64,000 nt of DNA from Armatimonadota bacterium (GTDB lineage: Bacteria; Sysuimicrobiota; Sysuimicrobiia; Sysuimicrobiales; Humicultoraceae): NCBI GenBank assembly GCA_031081715.1, contig JAVHMA010000008.1, positions 30,939 through 94,938 on the forward strand, written 5' to 3'. The notes under the pieces were generated by a model, which was not told the origin of the DNA, searched no databases, and saw nothing but the letters and a program-made list of their open reading frames with translations. Shown in pieces: positions 34,314-42,706 of the stretch; the first letter of the stretch is position 1, and the number at the start of each line of letters is the position of its first letter. A program made the translations under genes and the position numbers.

Positions 34314-34814
34314 CTAGCGGCGCGGGGCCTGCTGCTCGACCGCGCGCCGCACCTCCTGCAACAGGCGCAGCGTCTCGGCCTCGAAGGTCTCCTGCACGAG
34401 GACGAAGCGCGCGAGCTGCTCGGGCGTGAGCGCCTGCCCGATGAGCTGGAGCTGCTGGCGCCGCCGCGCCTCGAACTCGGCGCGCAGCAGGCTGAGCTCC
34501 GTCGCCCTCGCGCGCAGCGCCTCCTCGTCCCGCGGGGTCGCGGCCGCCAGGCGGCGGATCTCGCGCAGCAGCGGCGGCACACGCCGCCCCGCCTCCAACC
34601 GGATCGCCTTGAGCTCGCGGACCATGGGGAAGATGCGCGCGATCTGCGCTTCCGAGAGATCGAGCTCGTCGACGAGCCGCCAGATGAGCAGCGCCTCGAT
34701 GACGCGCTCCCCCCGCGGGGCGGGCCGCGGCTCCTGGCCGGCGGCTGGCAAGGCCAGCACCACCAGGCCGAGCAGCGCGGCGGCGAGCAGGCGTCGCGCC
34801 CCCGGCGCGCTCAT
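34314..34814 (-). CDS. Periplasmic Spy/CpxP-like (LTxxQ) helical protein
   Basis: 166 residues with a signal peptide (RRLLAAALLGLVVLALPAAG, about 8-27). The mature part is all-helical: DLSEAQIARIFPMV, a long Arg/Glu/Leu helix ELKAIRLEAGRRVPPLLREI, and ALTPEQLARFVLVQETFEAE, the LTxxQ signature of Spy, CpxP, ZraP and CnrX-type sensors or chaperones. It overlaps the anti-sigma gene by one base (TGATG), the third gene of a sigma/anti-sigma/sensor operon. Metal or envelope-stress sensing is inferred. Confidence 0.72.
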   Translation of the reverse strand: MSAPGARRLLAAALLGLVVLALPAAGQEPRPAPRGERVIEALLIWRLVDELDLSEAQIARIFPMVRELKAIRLEAGRRVPPLLREIRRLAAATPRDEEALRARATELSLLRAEFEARRRQQLQLIGQALTPEQLARFVLVQETFEAETLRLLQEVRRAVEQQAPRR

Positions 34815-35332
34815 CACCGCGCGTCCCCTTCCGCGTCCGGCCCCGCGTGCAAGCCAGCCCGCCACGTGTCGATGGTCTCGGCCAGCGAGGGGAGGGTCGC
34901 GGTCATCGTCTCGGTGACGAGCCCGCGGAGCTGCGCGTCGAACGCATCGGCCGGGTCGGACGGCGCACCGCCCAGGAAGCCCAGGCGGCCCGCCGTGGCG
35001 GCCGCGAGCCCGAGCGCCGCGGTAAGCACGGCGGCGGCGAGGGCGTGGCGCGGCCGCGCGAGCCATCGCGCCCAGCGGGCGCTGACCGGTAGACGCTCCA
35101 GGGCCACTCGCGCCTGCAACCGGTCGGTGAACGCCGGCCAGAATCCCGGTGGGACGGTGAAACGTCCGGCGGCGCGCACCAGCGACGCGGTCTCCTCCAG
35201 CGCCGCCGCCTCGCGCCGGCACGCCGGGCAGCCCACCAGGTGCGCGACGACCGACGCGCGCACCGCCGGCGGCACCGTCCCCGTCGCCGCCTCGACCAGC
35301 AGGTCCATCGCCTCGCGGCACCCGAGCCTCAC
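34814..35332 (-). CDS. Anti-sigma factor with zf-HC2 (zinc-binding) domain, one membrane helix
   Basis: 172 residues. The N-terminal H-x3-C-x2-C motif AHLVGCPACRREA (about 30-42) is the ZAS/zf-HC2 anti-sigma fold. A transmembrane helix lies at about 92-113 (ALAAAVLTAALGLAAATAG) and a short outer domain follows. It should hold the adjacent ECF sigma factor inactive at the membrane. The GTG start overlaps the sigma stop by 4 bp and its stop overlaps the Spy-like start. Confidence 0.83.
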   Translation of the reverse strand: MRLGCREAMDLLVEAATGTVPPAVRASVVAHLVGCPACRREAAALEETASLVRAAGRFTVPPGFWPAFTDRLQARVALERLPVSARWARWLARPRHALAAAVLTAALGLAAATAGRLGFLGGAPSDPADAFDAQLRGLVTETMTATLPSLAETIDTWRAGLHAGPDAEGDAR

Positions 35333-35874
35333 GGCGCCACGCCCTCGGCGACCAGCAGGCGGCGCAGCCGTCGAAGCGCCGCGAACATCGTAGCCTTGAC
35401 CGTTCCCTCCGAGCAGCCCATGATCCGCGCGATGTCCTGGTAGGGCAGGTCCTGGTAGAGACGGAGCACGACCATCGCGCGCTGGCGCGGCGGCAGCGCG
35501 GCCACCGCCCGCGCGACCGCGCGCACGGTCTCCCGCGCCTCGACCTCGGGCGCACCGGACGTCGGCGCCGGCGCGGGCTCGGGAGCGCCGTCGGCCAGGG
35601 GTAACCGGGCGAGCCGCGTACGCCAGTCCAGGCAGAGGTTCACCGTAATCCGATAGAGCCAGGTGTACAGGCGCGAGCGGCCGTCGAAGCGGGCGAGCGC
35701 GCGGTACGCGCGGATGAAGACCTCCTGGGTCACGTCCGCGGCGTCCTCGTGGTTGCCGAGCATGCGCCGGGCCACCCGGTAGACGGCATCCCGGTACTTG
35801 ATGACGAGCGCGGAGAACGCGCTCTCTTCCCCGCGCCGGAAAGCCTCGACGAGCTGCCGGTCCTCAGCGTCCAC
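35329..35874 (-). CDS. ECF-type RNA polymerase sigma factor
   Basis: 181 residues. Region 2 is ESAFSALVIKYRDAVYRVAR then NHEDAADVTQEVFIRAYRAL; region 4 is LPPRQRAMVVLRLYQDLPYQ then IARIMGCSEGTVKATMFAAL. The GTG at 35874 is chosen because GAGGAG sits 6 bases before it. It is paired with a zf-HC2 anti-sigma factor. Sigma factors of this type usually activate their own promoter, but I could not identify a clear ECF promoter in 35875-36053, the intergenic stretch shared with sodA. Confidence 0.93.
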   Translation of the reverse strand: MDAEDRQLVEAFRRGEESAFSALVIKYRDAVYRVARRMLGNHEDAADVTQEVFIRAYRALARFDGRSRLYTWLYRITVNLCLDWRTRLARLPLADGAPEPAPAPTSGAPEVEARETVRAVARAVAALPPRQRAMVVLRLYQDLPYQDIARIMGCSEGTVKATMFAALRRLRRLLVAEGVAP

Positions 35875-36053
35875 GCCGCGCTCCTCGCCACTTATTCTAA
35901 CAGCCGCGTCCGGCCGACGGTTTAGTGCCCGGCACGACCGAAAGATGCTACCATAGCACCCAGAAGCCTGGCGTTGCCCATCGTCCGTCATCAGCCGGCG
36001 CGCGCCGGGGGTGCCGCGCGCGGCCGCCGGCCCAGCCAAAGGAGGAGAGACGC

Positions 36054-36665
36054 ATGCCATTCGAGCTTCCCCCCTTGCCGTACCCGCACAACGCGCTCGA
36101 GCCGCACATCGACGAGCTGACCATGCAGATCCACCACGGCAAGCACCATGCGGCGTACGTCACCAACCTGAACAAGGCGCTGGAGAGTGCGCCGGCCCTG
36201 GCGAACAAGACCATCGAGGAGCTGCTCGGCAATCTGGACGCGGTGCCCGAGGCGATCCGGACCGCGGTCCGGAACAACGGCGGCGGGCACTACAACCACA
36301 CGCTATTCTGGGAGATCATGAAGCCCGGCGGCCCGGTTGCGCCGTCCGGCGAGCTGGCGAAAGCGATCGAGGCATCCTTCGGGTCGCTTGATAAGATGAA
36401 GGAAGCGGTGAACGCCGCGGGCGTCGGCCGGTTCGGGAGCGGCTGGGCCTGGGTCGTGGCGGAGGGGGGCGGGAAGCTGGTCGTCACCAGCACGCCCAAC
36501 CAGGACACGCCGGTGATGGAGGGCAAGACTCCCATCCTCGGCGTCGACGTGTGGGAGCACGCGTACTATCTCAAGTACCAGAACCGCCGGCCGGACTACC
36601 TGGCCGCGTGGTGGAACGTCGTCAACTGGAACGAGGTCGCGGCCAGGTTCGCGAAGGCGACGTAG
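36054..36665 (+). CDS. Iron/manganese superoxide dismutase
   Basis: 203 residues, standard length. Metal ligands are H27 ([11 protein letters not shown]), H82 (HYNHTLFW), D165 and H169 ([11 protein letters not shown]). The segment [12 protein letters not shown] is typical of the dimer family. Fe versus Mn cannot be called reliably. A strong ribosome site AAAGGAGGAG sits 7 bases before ATG. The ECF-sigma operon diverges on the other side of a 179-bp gap. The following GNAT gene starts 16 bp later and may be in the same transcript. Confidence 0.96.
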   Translation: MPFELPPLPYPHNALEPHIDELTMQIHHGKHHAAYVTNLNKALESAPALANKTIEELLGNLDAVPEAIRTAVRNNGGGHYNHTLFWEIMKPGGPVAPSGELAKAIEASFGSLDKMKEAVNAAGVGRFGSGWAWVVAEGGGKLVVTSTPNQDTPVMEGKTPILGVDVWEHAYYLKYQNRRPDYLAAWWNVVNWNEVAARFAKAT

Positions 36666-36681
36666 GCCAGGAGGCCATCGT

Positions 36682-37443
36682 CTGGAGCGCTCCACTCCGC
36701 ACGTCATCGACCTGCGGGCCGCGCGGAACGACGCGCTCCTGGAGCGGCTCTATGCGTCCCTCTACCTCCCCAACTTCCGTATCCCTGAGCAGCAGGAGGA
36801 CCTCGCGACGTGGAAGGCGCTCCTCTGGAGCGCCCCCGTCGCGCACCGTCCCGTGTTTCACGTACTCGTGGCGACGTCCGAGCCCGCGGGCACGACGCCG
36901 CTAGGGTTCGTCAGCGCGGAGTTCTTCCGGCACAGCAGCGTGGGACTGCTCACGTACCTGGCGGTCGCGGCGGCGTACCGACGGCAGGGCCTGGGGAGGC
37001 GCCTGGTACAACAGGCGAAAACCGTGCTGCGCGAGGATGCGGCGCGGCAGGGGACGTTGCTGCGGGCGATCTTCGGCGAGGTCAACGACCCCCGCGGCGG
37101 CCCTACGAGCGATGGGGAATCCCCGACCGAGAAGCGCGCCCGCGTGGTTGCGCTCGCGAAGCTGGGGGCCCGCCGGGTGCCCGTGCGCTACGTCCAGCCG
37201 CAGCTGCGACCGGGCGCCGGCCGGTCGTACTCGCTGATGCTCGTCGCCTTTCCTCCGAACGGCACGGCGATGACCCACCTGCCCTCGGACGTGATCCGGG
37301 ACTTCCTGCGGGAGTTCTACCGGTCGCTCGGCGTGGACGATCCCGAACGCGACGACGACTTCCGCGCGGCGGCCGAGGGACTCACGGAGCCCTGCGTGGC
37401 GCTCGCTCCTCTGGAGGGCGAAAGCGCGGGCGTCGCAGAGTGA
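36682..37443 (+). CDS. GNAT-family acetyltransferase-like protein, possibly CTG-initiated
   Basis: About 253 residues. The open frame extends upstream of the first GTG (36853) without a stop: the translation LERSTPHVIDLRAARNDALL ... LPNFRIPEQQEDLATWKALL is protein-like. GGAGG at 36670-36674 lies 7 bases before a CTG at 36682. Acetyl-CoA binding features: LTYLAVAAAYRRQGLGRRLV, matching the GNAT Q/R-x-x-G-x-G loop. The substrate is unknown. Its stop overlaps the next membrane-protein gene by 4 bp (GTGA), so the two form a unit. Confidence 0.65.
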   Translation: MERSTPHVIDLRAARNDALLERLYASLYLPNFRIPEQQEDLATWKALLWSAPVAHRPVFHVLVATSEPAGTTPLGFVSAEFFRHSSVGLLTYLAVAAAYRRQGLGRRLVQQAKTVLREDAARQGTLLRAIFGEVNDPRGGPTSDGESPTEKRARVVALAKLGARRVPVRYVQPQLRPGAGRSYSLMLVAFPPNGTAMTHLPSDVIRDFLREFYRSLGVDDPERDDDFRAAAEGLTEPCVALAPLEGESAGVAE

Positions 37444-38843
37444 CCAGACTCATCGGCGACGGTGAAGCGCGCGCGGCGCGGGAGACCGTCCGCGAGGAGC
37501 CCGCGCTGGCCTTCGACCGGTACGGCATCGCGCTCCACTTCCTCGCTCCGCCAGAGGACGCCCTCGGGCGACAGACGGACGCTGCGGCGCGGGAGTCGTC
37601 GGACGAGTTCAGATCGTTCGAGCGAGACCTGCTCTCTTACGCCTACCGCGGCGCACCGCCCCTGGGCAGCCATGTGTTGCCGGTGCCGGAGCACCTGCGC
37701 CGGATGACCCTTCATCTCCCGCCGTGCATCACCTATGTGTCGGAGGGGTTGATCGTCGACCTCCTCTGCGCCGAGCAGCACCCCGCAGGCGACCGGCGCC
37801 GCGCCGTCGGGGTCAGGGCGAGCCGGACGGACTTCCGCAGTGGGCTGGCCGTCTACCACCTGGTGCTCACCCCCGACGGCGAGCCTGCGGCGACGGCCTT
37901 GAGCGAGTACGACCTGGTGAAGCTCGTGAAGCTCTGGGAGGGCGGCGAAGACGTCCCCATGCACAGCCTGGTGACGTTCGAACCCCCAGGCGGAGGGCGG
38001 CTGGACGTCGGACAGCTCGCGCGGGCCGTCTTCGGCCCCGCCGCCCGTCTGCACCCCGCCCCGCGCCTGGGGACGGTCCAGATCGTCACGAGCAGCACGG
38101 CGATCAAGGACCGGCTCGCCTGGGTGGACGTGTTGCAGGCCATCCAGACGCTGCGGGACGGGAACCCCCTCGGCGACGGCGCGTCTGCCCCCACGCTTCT
38201 GGACCAGGCGATCAAGGGCACGGGCGGCATCTTGCAGGGACTGCTCGACTTCCACCGGATCGGGGCGGGCGAGCTCGCCGACGTCTTCGCGAGCGCCCGC
38301 GTCACCGACGACGCGCTGATCGCGGTGCACAAGGGCTCGATCCTGTCGCTCGCGAGCGTCGACCGGGCCTTCGAGGCCGCAGCGGCGACCATCGGCATCA
38401 GCCCGTACCTGCTGGGCCCGCAGGCGGTGCTGGCGCACAACGAGGAGATGCTCGACCGCGCGGACCGCGCCTCGCAGCTATCGTCGCGGAAGCCGCGCGC
38501 CCTGGCCGCGGCTCGCAAGGAGATGCAGGCGGCCCTGGACAGGCACCACCTGCCGAACATCTTCCACTATCCCACCGAGCGCCTTCTCTACGAGACGGGC
38601 ACCGTCTCGCGGGGACTGAGGGACAGAGAACAGGACGTGCGGGCGAACCTCGCCAAGGTGACCGGCGAGTGGGAGACCGCGGTCGACCGGCGGCGAAGGG
38701 TGGCGGAAGATCTGATCGCGGCCATCCTGCTGCTGGTCGGCGGGGGCGAGCTGGTCGACCGGACGTTCCCGCTGGAGTACGTCTTCCCTCCCCTGGCCCT
38801 CGCTGGAGCGCTCTATCTGCTCTGGCGCTGGCGGATGACGTAG
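37440..38843 (+). CDS. Uncharacterised membrane-anchored protein partnered with the GNAT gene
   Basis: 467 residues, not recognised. The GTG start overlaps the GNAT stop (GTGA). It is soluble-looking for the first ~420 residues, with a mixed region (SEYDLVKLVKLWEGGEDVPM), then a charged helical part (VRANLAKVTGEWETAVDRRR). Two hydrophobic segments end it: LIAAILLLVGGGELVDR and VFPPLALAGALYLLWRWRM. The helix-then-two-TM end is reminiscent of DUF155/RMD1 or CorA-like topology, but I see no GMN motif. The conserved-looking IFHYPTERLLYETGTVSRGL precedes the coil. Confidence 0.6.
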   Translation: MTRLIGDGEARAARETVREEPALAFDRYGIALHFLAPPEDALGRQTDAAARESSDEFRSFERDLLSYAYRGAPPLGSHVLPVPEHLRRMTLHLPPCITYVSEGLIVDLLCAEQHPAGDRRRAVGVRASRTDFRSGLAVYHLVLTPDGEPAATALSEYDLVKLVKLWEGGEDVPMHSLVTFEPPGGGRLDVGQLARAVFGPAARLHPAPRLGTVQIVTSSTAIKDRLAWVDVLQAIQTLRDGNPLGDGASAPTLLDQAIKGTGGILQGLLDFHRIGAGELADVFASARVTDDALIAVHKGSILSLASVDRAFEAAAATIGISPYLLGPQAVLAHNEEMLDRADRASQLSSRKPRALAAARKEMQAALDRHHLPNIFHYPTERLLYETGTVSRGLRDREQDVRANLAKVTGEWETAVDRRRRVAEDLIAAILLLVGGGELVDRTFPLEYVFPPLALAGALYLLWRWRMT

Positions 38844-38847
38844 CGCG

Positions 38848-39411
38848 CTAGCGGCGGCTTGCGCGCTTCGCCCCTCGCTTCGCCGGTCGCCCGCCTCGCT
38901 TCGCGCGCTGCCCGCCCCGCGTCGCGCCGTGCCTGCCGGCGACCAGGTTCTCCAGGTGCTCCTCGTGTCCGACCTCGTCCGCCAGCAGCCCGGCAACCAG
39001 ATGGTAGGTCACCGGATCCTTGCCCAGCACCATCTTGGCGATCGCGCTGTAGTGTCGGATCGCGGCCGCTTCCCCGCGGATCTGGTCAGTGACCATGCCG
39101 TCGGCGTCGCTGCGGTCGCGACGCGGCGCGGTCCACGGCCCGCCGGCGCCCGCGGCCCAGTCACCAGGGTCCACGACCGGATCGCCGCCGAGCTCCAGCA
39201 TCCGCGTCGCAAGTCGCTCGGCATGACCGAGCTCCTCCAGCGCCTCCTTCTTGAACTCCTCGGCGAGCTCGTGCCCGTGCCAGCCCTCCGCCACGATCGC
39301 GGTCAGCCAGTACGAGTAGAACGTCTGCAACTCCATCAGGTAGGCCCGACGCAGGTCGGTGAGCAGCGCCGAGACATCTAGATCGACGATCTCGCGGCCC
39401 GTGGCGCCCAT
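38848..39411 (-). CDS. Ferritin-like / bacterioferritin-type protein with basic C-terminal tail
   Basis: 187 residues. Four-helix ferritin-like fold with two di-metal motifs: AYLMELQTFYSYW then EALEELGHAERL, and GEAAAIRHYSAIAKMVLGKD then ADEVGHEEHL, giving E-x-x-H pairs. It is probably an iron-storage or Dps-like protein. The last ~30 residues are almost all Arg, Lys, Gly and Ala (KRGGRPAKRGAKRASRR), a tail that could bind DNA. It converges with the GNAT operon, with only 4 bp between stops. Confidence 0.75.
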   Translation of the reverse strand: MGATGREIVDLDVSALLTDLRRAYLMELQTFYSYWLTAIVAEGWHGHELAEEFKKEALEELGHAERLATRMLELGGDPVVDPGDWAAGAGGPWTAPRRDRSDADGMVTDQIRGEAAAIRHYSAIAKMVLGKDPVTYHLVAGLLADEVGHEEHLENLVAGRHGATRGGQRAKRGGRPAKRGAKRASRR

Positions 39412-39556
39412 CGTGGCGTCCTCCCCTCGGCCCCCTGAGTACGGGGCCCGACGTCACCTCCCTCTTCGCCCCGGGGCGTCGCGTTCCTCGGCACCGCCAC
39501 GGCAGGAGGAGCGCGGGAGGGAACCGAAGCGGTCGGTGCAGCCTGGATCAGGTGGC

Positions 39557-39745
39557 ATGATGGCCATGGCAGAGGCCGAGCTGTGCTGCCCGTACTGTGA
39601 GACGGTCATGGACCGGCGCTTCGAGCTGCACATGCCGGAGCACGTGTGGTACGAGTGCCCGATCTGCGGACACCGTGCCGTGCCCCGGGGCCGCGATTTC
39701 GTGACGCCGGACGACGAAGCCGAGTCGCGCGCGTTCCCCGTCTAG
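39557..39745 (+). CDS. Very small zinc-ribbon protein
   Basis: 62 residues from ATG 39557 (other ATGs at 39560 and 39566). Two CxxC knuckles, CCPYC and CPICGH, surround FELHMPEHVWYE, giving a classical zinc-ribbon spacing of about 21 residues. Too little is present for a functional call. It converges with the creatininase-family gene 25 bp away. Confidence 0.6.
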   Translation: MMAMAEAELCCPYCETVMDRRFELHMPEHVWYECPICGHRAVPRGRDFVTPDDEAESRAFPV

Positions 39746-39770
39746 TCGGCCCGGCCTGGCGGACCTTGTC

Positions 39771-40568
39771 CTAGCCGGCCCCGCCCCGGTCCGCGGCCTC
39801 CGCGTCCGCCAGCCGGCGGCGGACGTGCCCCGCGATGTGCTCTGCCAACCGTTCGATTACCGCCTCGCCGATTGCGGGGCTCGCGCGCCGCGGGTCGCCG
39901 AAGACACCATTCGGCGTGATCGCCCGGAACCCGCGCCGGAAGATTTCCGCCGCCTCGATCTTCCCCAGGAAGCCCGCCTCGAGCCGGCCCGTGGCAACCA
40001 GGTGGGGGTGGCGCGCCATCATGACGGAGGTCTCGGTGGCGTCGGCGTGGATCGCGTCGACGTCCTGGGGTGCGCCCATCGCGGCGGCCACGCCCACCAT
40101 GACCCGCATCATCTCGTCGAGCGCTTCCAGGCCCGCGAACGCCACGATGCGCACACCGTGCGCCTCGAACTCCTCGCGCAGCCGCGCCGCCGCGGCTTCG
40201 AGCGGGACGAAGTTGCCACCGTGCGACGAGAACAGCACGAACGTGTCGAACCCGTGCGGGGCGAGCGAGCGGACGTAGGCCACGACGGTCGCGATGAAGA
40301 CCTCCGCCGGCAGCGACAGGCTGCCGGGGAACCCCAGGTGGTGGTCGGAGCACCCCGGCCGGATCACGGGCGCCATCAGCGCGTTGCCCAACAGCCGCGC
40401 CACCCGCTCCCCGACGGCATGCCCGATGGCGGTGTCGGTGAGCATCGGCAGGTGCGGACCGTGCTGCTCCATGGACGCGGTGACGATGACGACCGTCCGC
40501 ATGCCCGCGCCCAACGCCTCGTCCACCTCGGGCCAGGAGAGCTCCTCGAGCAGCACGCTGTTCCTCAT
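39771..40568 (-). CDS. Creatininase-family amidohydrolase
   Basis: 265 residues from ATG 40568. Metal-binding signatures: EQHGPHLPMLTDT (E34, H36, D45), SDHHLGFPGSLSL, FSSHGGNFVPLE and HADATETSVM; these match the creatininase/MftE/FAPy-deformylase superfamily. Substrate not predictable: members act on creatinine, mycofactocin precursors or formamides. It is followed upstream by a YtcJ-like amidohydrolase 79 bp away on the same strand. A longer N-terminal frame overlaps that gene and is rejected. Confidence 0.87.
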   Translation of the reverse strand: MRNSVLLEELSWPEVDEALGAGMRTVVIVTASMEQHGPHLPMLTDTAIGHAVGERVARLLGNALMAPVIRPGCSDHHLGFPGSLSLPAEVFIATVVAYVRSLAPHGFDTFVLFSSHGGNFVPLEAAAARLREEFEAHGVRIVAFAGLEALDEMMRVMVGVAAAMGAPQDVDAIHADATETSVMMARHPHLVATGRLEAGFLGKIEAAEIFRRGFRAITPNGVFGDPRRASPAIGEAVIERLAEHIAGHVRRRLADAEAADRGGAG

Positions 40569-40647
40569 CGCCCGCCTCCGCGTCGTCGGGTTCGTCGGCC
40601 GCCGTGCCACACGCCCACCCGGCCGCGGCGCCGCGCGGCCGCAGTCC

Positions 40648-42270
40648 TCAGGACACGCCGTCGAGCCCCCGCAACGCGCCGCCGGAGTGCACCACGCGCC
40701 CACCGACGACGGTCGCGAGCACGCTGACCCGGAGCAGGTCCTCCGGGCCGCCGTCGTACGGGTCACGGTCCAGCACCACGAAGTCGGCCACCATCCCCGG
40801 CGCCAGCGCGCCCTGCCAGACCTCGGTCCCGGCCGCATAGGCCGGGCCGGCGGTGTAGGCCCGGATCGCGTCGTGCAGGGACAGACACTCGTTTGGATAC
40901 CACGACGGCCTCGGATCGCCTTCCCGCCGGCGCGTAACCGCGGCGTAGAGCCCGCGCCATGGGTCCGGGGTCTCGACCGGCGCGTCCGAACCGAAGGCCA
41001 GCACGGCGCCGCTGGCTGCGAGCGACCGCCAGGCATAGGCGTACCGGCAACGCGCGCCCCAGTATCGCTCCGCGGCGTCGCGGTCGGCCGTGGCGTGGAT
41101 CGGCTGCATCGAGGCGGTCACGCCCAGGGCGGCCAGCCGCGGCAGGTCGTCGGGGTGCAGTACCTGCACGTGCTCGATCCGATGTCGTGCCCCGGCGCGG
41201 TGCGATGCCTCCCGATGCCGTGCAAAGACATCCAGTACGTTGCGGTTTGCGCGGTCGCCGATGGCGTGCACAGCGCTCCACAGCCCGGCCGCCAGCCCAC
41301 GGCGCACCAGGTCGTCGATCTCGCCCGGCGTGCGCACCATGATCCCCACGTTGCCGGGCTGCCCGTCGAACGGCGCGAGCATGCTGGCCGTCTGCGAGCC
41401 CAGCGTGCCGTCGGCGAAGATCTTGAGGGGCCCGACGCGCAGCACCTCGTCACCCAGCCCGGTGCGTAACCCGGACGCCGCCGCCGCGTCCAGCAGGCGA
41501 TCGGGCACGCAGGCGACGATCCGCAGGGTGAGCGCCCCGCGGGCGCGCAGGCGGTGGAGGACCCCGAACTGGTCGGGCCCCTCGGCGCCCGGCCCCACGA
41601 AGGCGTGCGCGCCGGTCAGGCCGAGCCGGTGTGCGTCGGCCTGCGCGGCCACCGCCGCCTGCTCGAGCGTCTCCGGCGAGGGCGCGGGGATCACCCGTCG
41701 GACCAGCAGCGTCGCGTCCTCCTTGAGCAGGCCATCGGGCTCGCCCGCTGCATCGCGGCTGATCGCGCCACCCGGAGGGTCAGGGGTGTCGCGCGTGATG
41801 CCCGCCGCCCGCAGCGCCGCCGTGTTCACCCAGAGCAGGTGCCCGTCCTTGCTGGTGCAGACGGCCGGTCGGTCCCCGGTCACCGCGTCGAGATCGTAGC
41901 GCGTCGGAAAGCGATCCTCGGGCCAGCCGTTCTTGTCCCAACCCCGGCCCTGGAGCCACTCCCCCGGGCCGCCGCGGCGCTCGGCGGCCGCGATGAGCCG
42001 CAGCGCCCCGGCCAGCGAGCGGGCCTCGCGCAGCTCGACCTGCAGCAGTCCGAGCCCATACCCGACGACGTGGATGTGCGCGTCAATGAACCCGGGGAAC
42101 ACTGGCAGGCCAAGCAGATCCACGCGGCGGACGCGCGGAAACGCCTCCGTCACCTCGTCCGCATCGCCCACGGCGACGACGCGGCCACCGACGACCGCCA
42201 GGGCGTCCGCCGTGCGCCCGGGACCGCCGTCGGCGTGCACGCTCGCATTCAAGTAGAGCACCGGACGCAT
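40648..42270 (-). CDS. YtcJ-like (amidohydrolase 3) metal-dependent hydrolase
   Basis: 540 residues. Features: the start GFIDAHIHVVGYGLGLLQ with H-x-H, LLKEDATLLVRR for the lysine region, FADGTLGSQTASM, HAIGDRANRNVLDVF, EHVQVLHPDD and LAFGSDAPVETPDPWRG; all typical of the NfdA/YtcJ amidohydrolase group. Substrate is unknown. ATG 42270 was preferred to a GTG 9 bases earlier; GGAG lies very close to it, so the choice is uncertain. Confidence 0.9.
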   Translation of the reverse strand: MRPVLYLNASVHADGGPGRTADALAVVGGRVVAVGDADEVTEAFPRVRRVDLLGLPVFPGFIDAHIHVVGYGLGLLQVELREARSLAGALRLIAAAERRGGPGEWLQGRGWDKNGWPEDRFPTRYDLDAVTGDRPAVCTSKDGHLLWVNTAALRAAGITRDTPDPPGGAISRDAAGEPDGLLKEDATLLVRRVIPAPSPETLEQAAVAAQADAHRLGLTGAHAFVGPGAEGPDQFGVLHRLRARGALTLRIVACVPDRLLDAAAASGLRTGLGDEVLRVGPLKIFADGTLGSQTASMLAPFDGQPGNVGIMVRTPGEIDDLVRRGLAAGLWSAVHAIGDRANRNVLDVFARHREASHRAGARHRIEHVQVLHPDDLPRLAALGVTASMQPIHATADRDAAERYWGARCRYAYAWRSLAASGAVLAFGSDAPVETPDPWRGLYAAVTRRREGDPRPSWYPNECLSLHDAIRAYTAGPAYAAGTEVWQGALAPGMVADFVVLDRDPYDGGPEDLLRVSVLATVVGGRVVHSGGALRGLDGVS

Positions 42271-42374
42271 GCTCTCCACAGTTCCGTGCAGTCCGACATC
42301 CTCCTACCCGACGCGCCCGGGGCGTACGAATCGGTCGTCGCGGCCGATCAATAGGACGGAACGGGAACGTACCC

Positions 42375-42408
42375 TTGGTGATTGTATCACGATGTACTAC
42401 AATGTAGT
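42375..42408 (+). promoter_or_regulatory. Promoter and palindromic operator of vapBC
   Basis: TTGGTG (42375-42380), a 17-bp spacer and TACAAT (42398-42403). A perfect palindrome ACTACAATGTAGT (42396-42408) covers the -10, the expected binding site of the ribbon-helix-helix antitoxin for autoregulation. The site is much more AT-rich than its surroundings. Confidence 0.75.
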
Positions 42409-42436
42409 GCAGAGGCGACGGACCGGAGGGATCAGG

Positions 42437-42706
42437 ATGGAACGCCAGCTCACGGTACGGGTGCCCGCGATGCTCGCGGACCAACTTGACCGGGCCGCAC
42501 GGCGACTGCGCCGCACCCGATCCGGCGTCGTCCGTCTCGCCCTGGAAGCGTTCCTCGACGGACGCCGACCGCCCGATGCGGCTCGACCCGTGGAGCTCGT
42601 ACACGATCTGCTCGGGAGCATCGACAGCGGGCTGCCCGACCTCGGCCAGCGTCACCGGGAGTACCTGCTGAGCCGTCTCCGCCGTGGCCGCCAGCCTGCT
42701 CCTTGA
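42437..42706 (+). CDS. Ribbon-helix-helix antitoxin, VapB type
   Basis: 89 residues. N-terminal RHH pattern: ERQLTVRVPAMLADQLDRAA then RLRRTRSGVVRLALEAFLDG. The C-terminal half should wrap the toxin (PVELVHDLLGSIDSGLPDLG). ATG at 42437 has GGAGGG upstream. It overlaps the toxin gene by 23 bp. It should neutralise the PIN nuclease and repress its own promoter through the palindrome over the -10. Confidence 0.82.
   Translation: MERQLTVRVPAMLADQLDRAARRLRRTRSGVVRLALEAFLDGRRPPDAARPVELVHDLLGSIDSGLPDLGQRHREYLLSRLRRGRQPAP

Noticed and set aside
31770..35393. A 1207-codon open frame on the plus strand
   Set aside because: It runs antisense to the whole biotin carboxylase, hydratase and carboxyltransferase operon and shows no domain; such frames are common in high-GC DNA. 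The same holds for the long plus-strand frames at 104-1792, 2857-5382, 5719-8430, 8168-10309 and 24370-27638.
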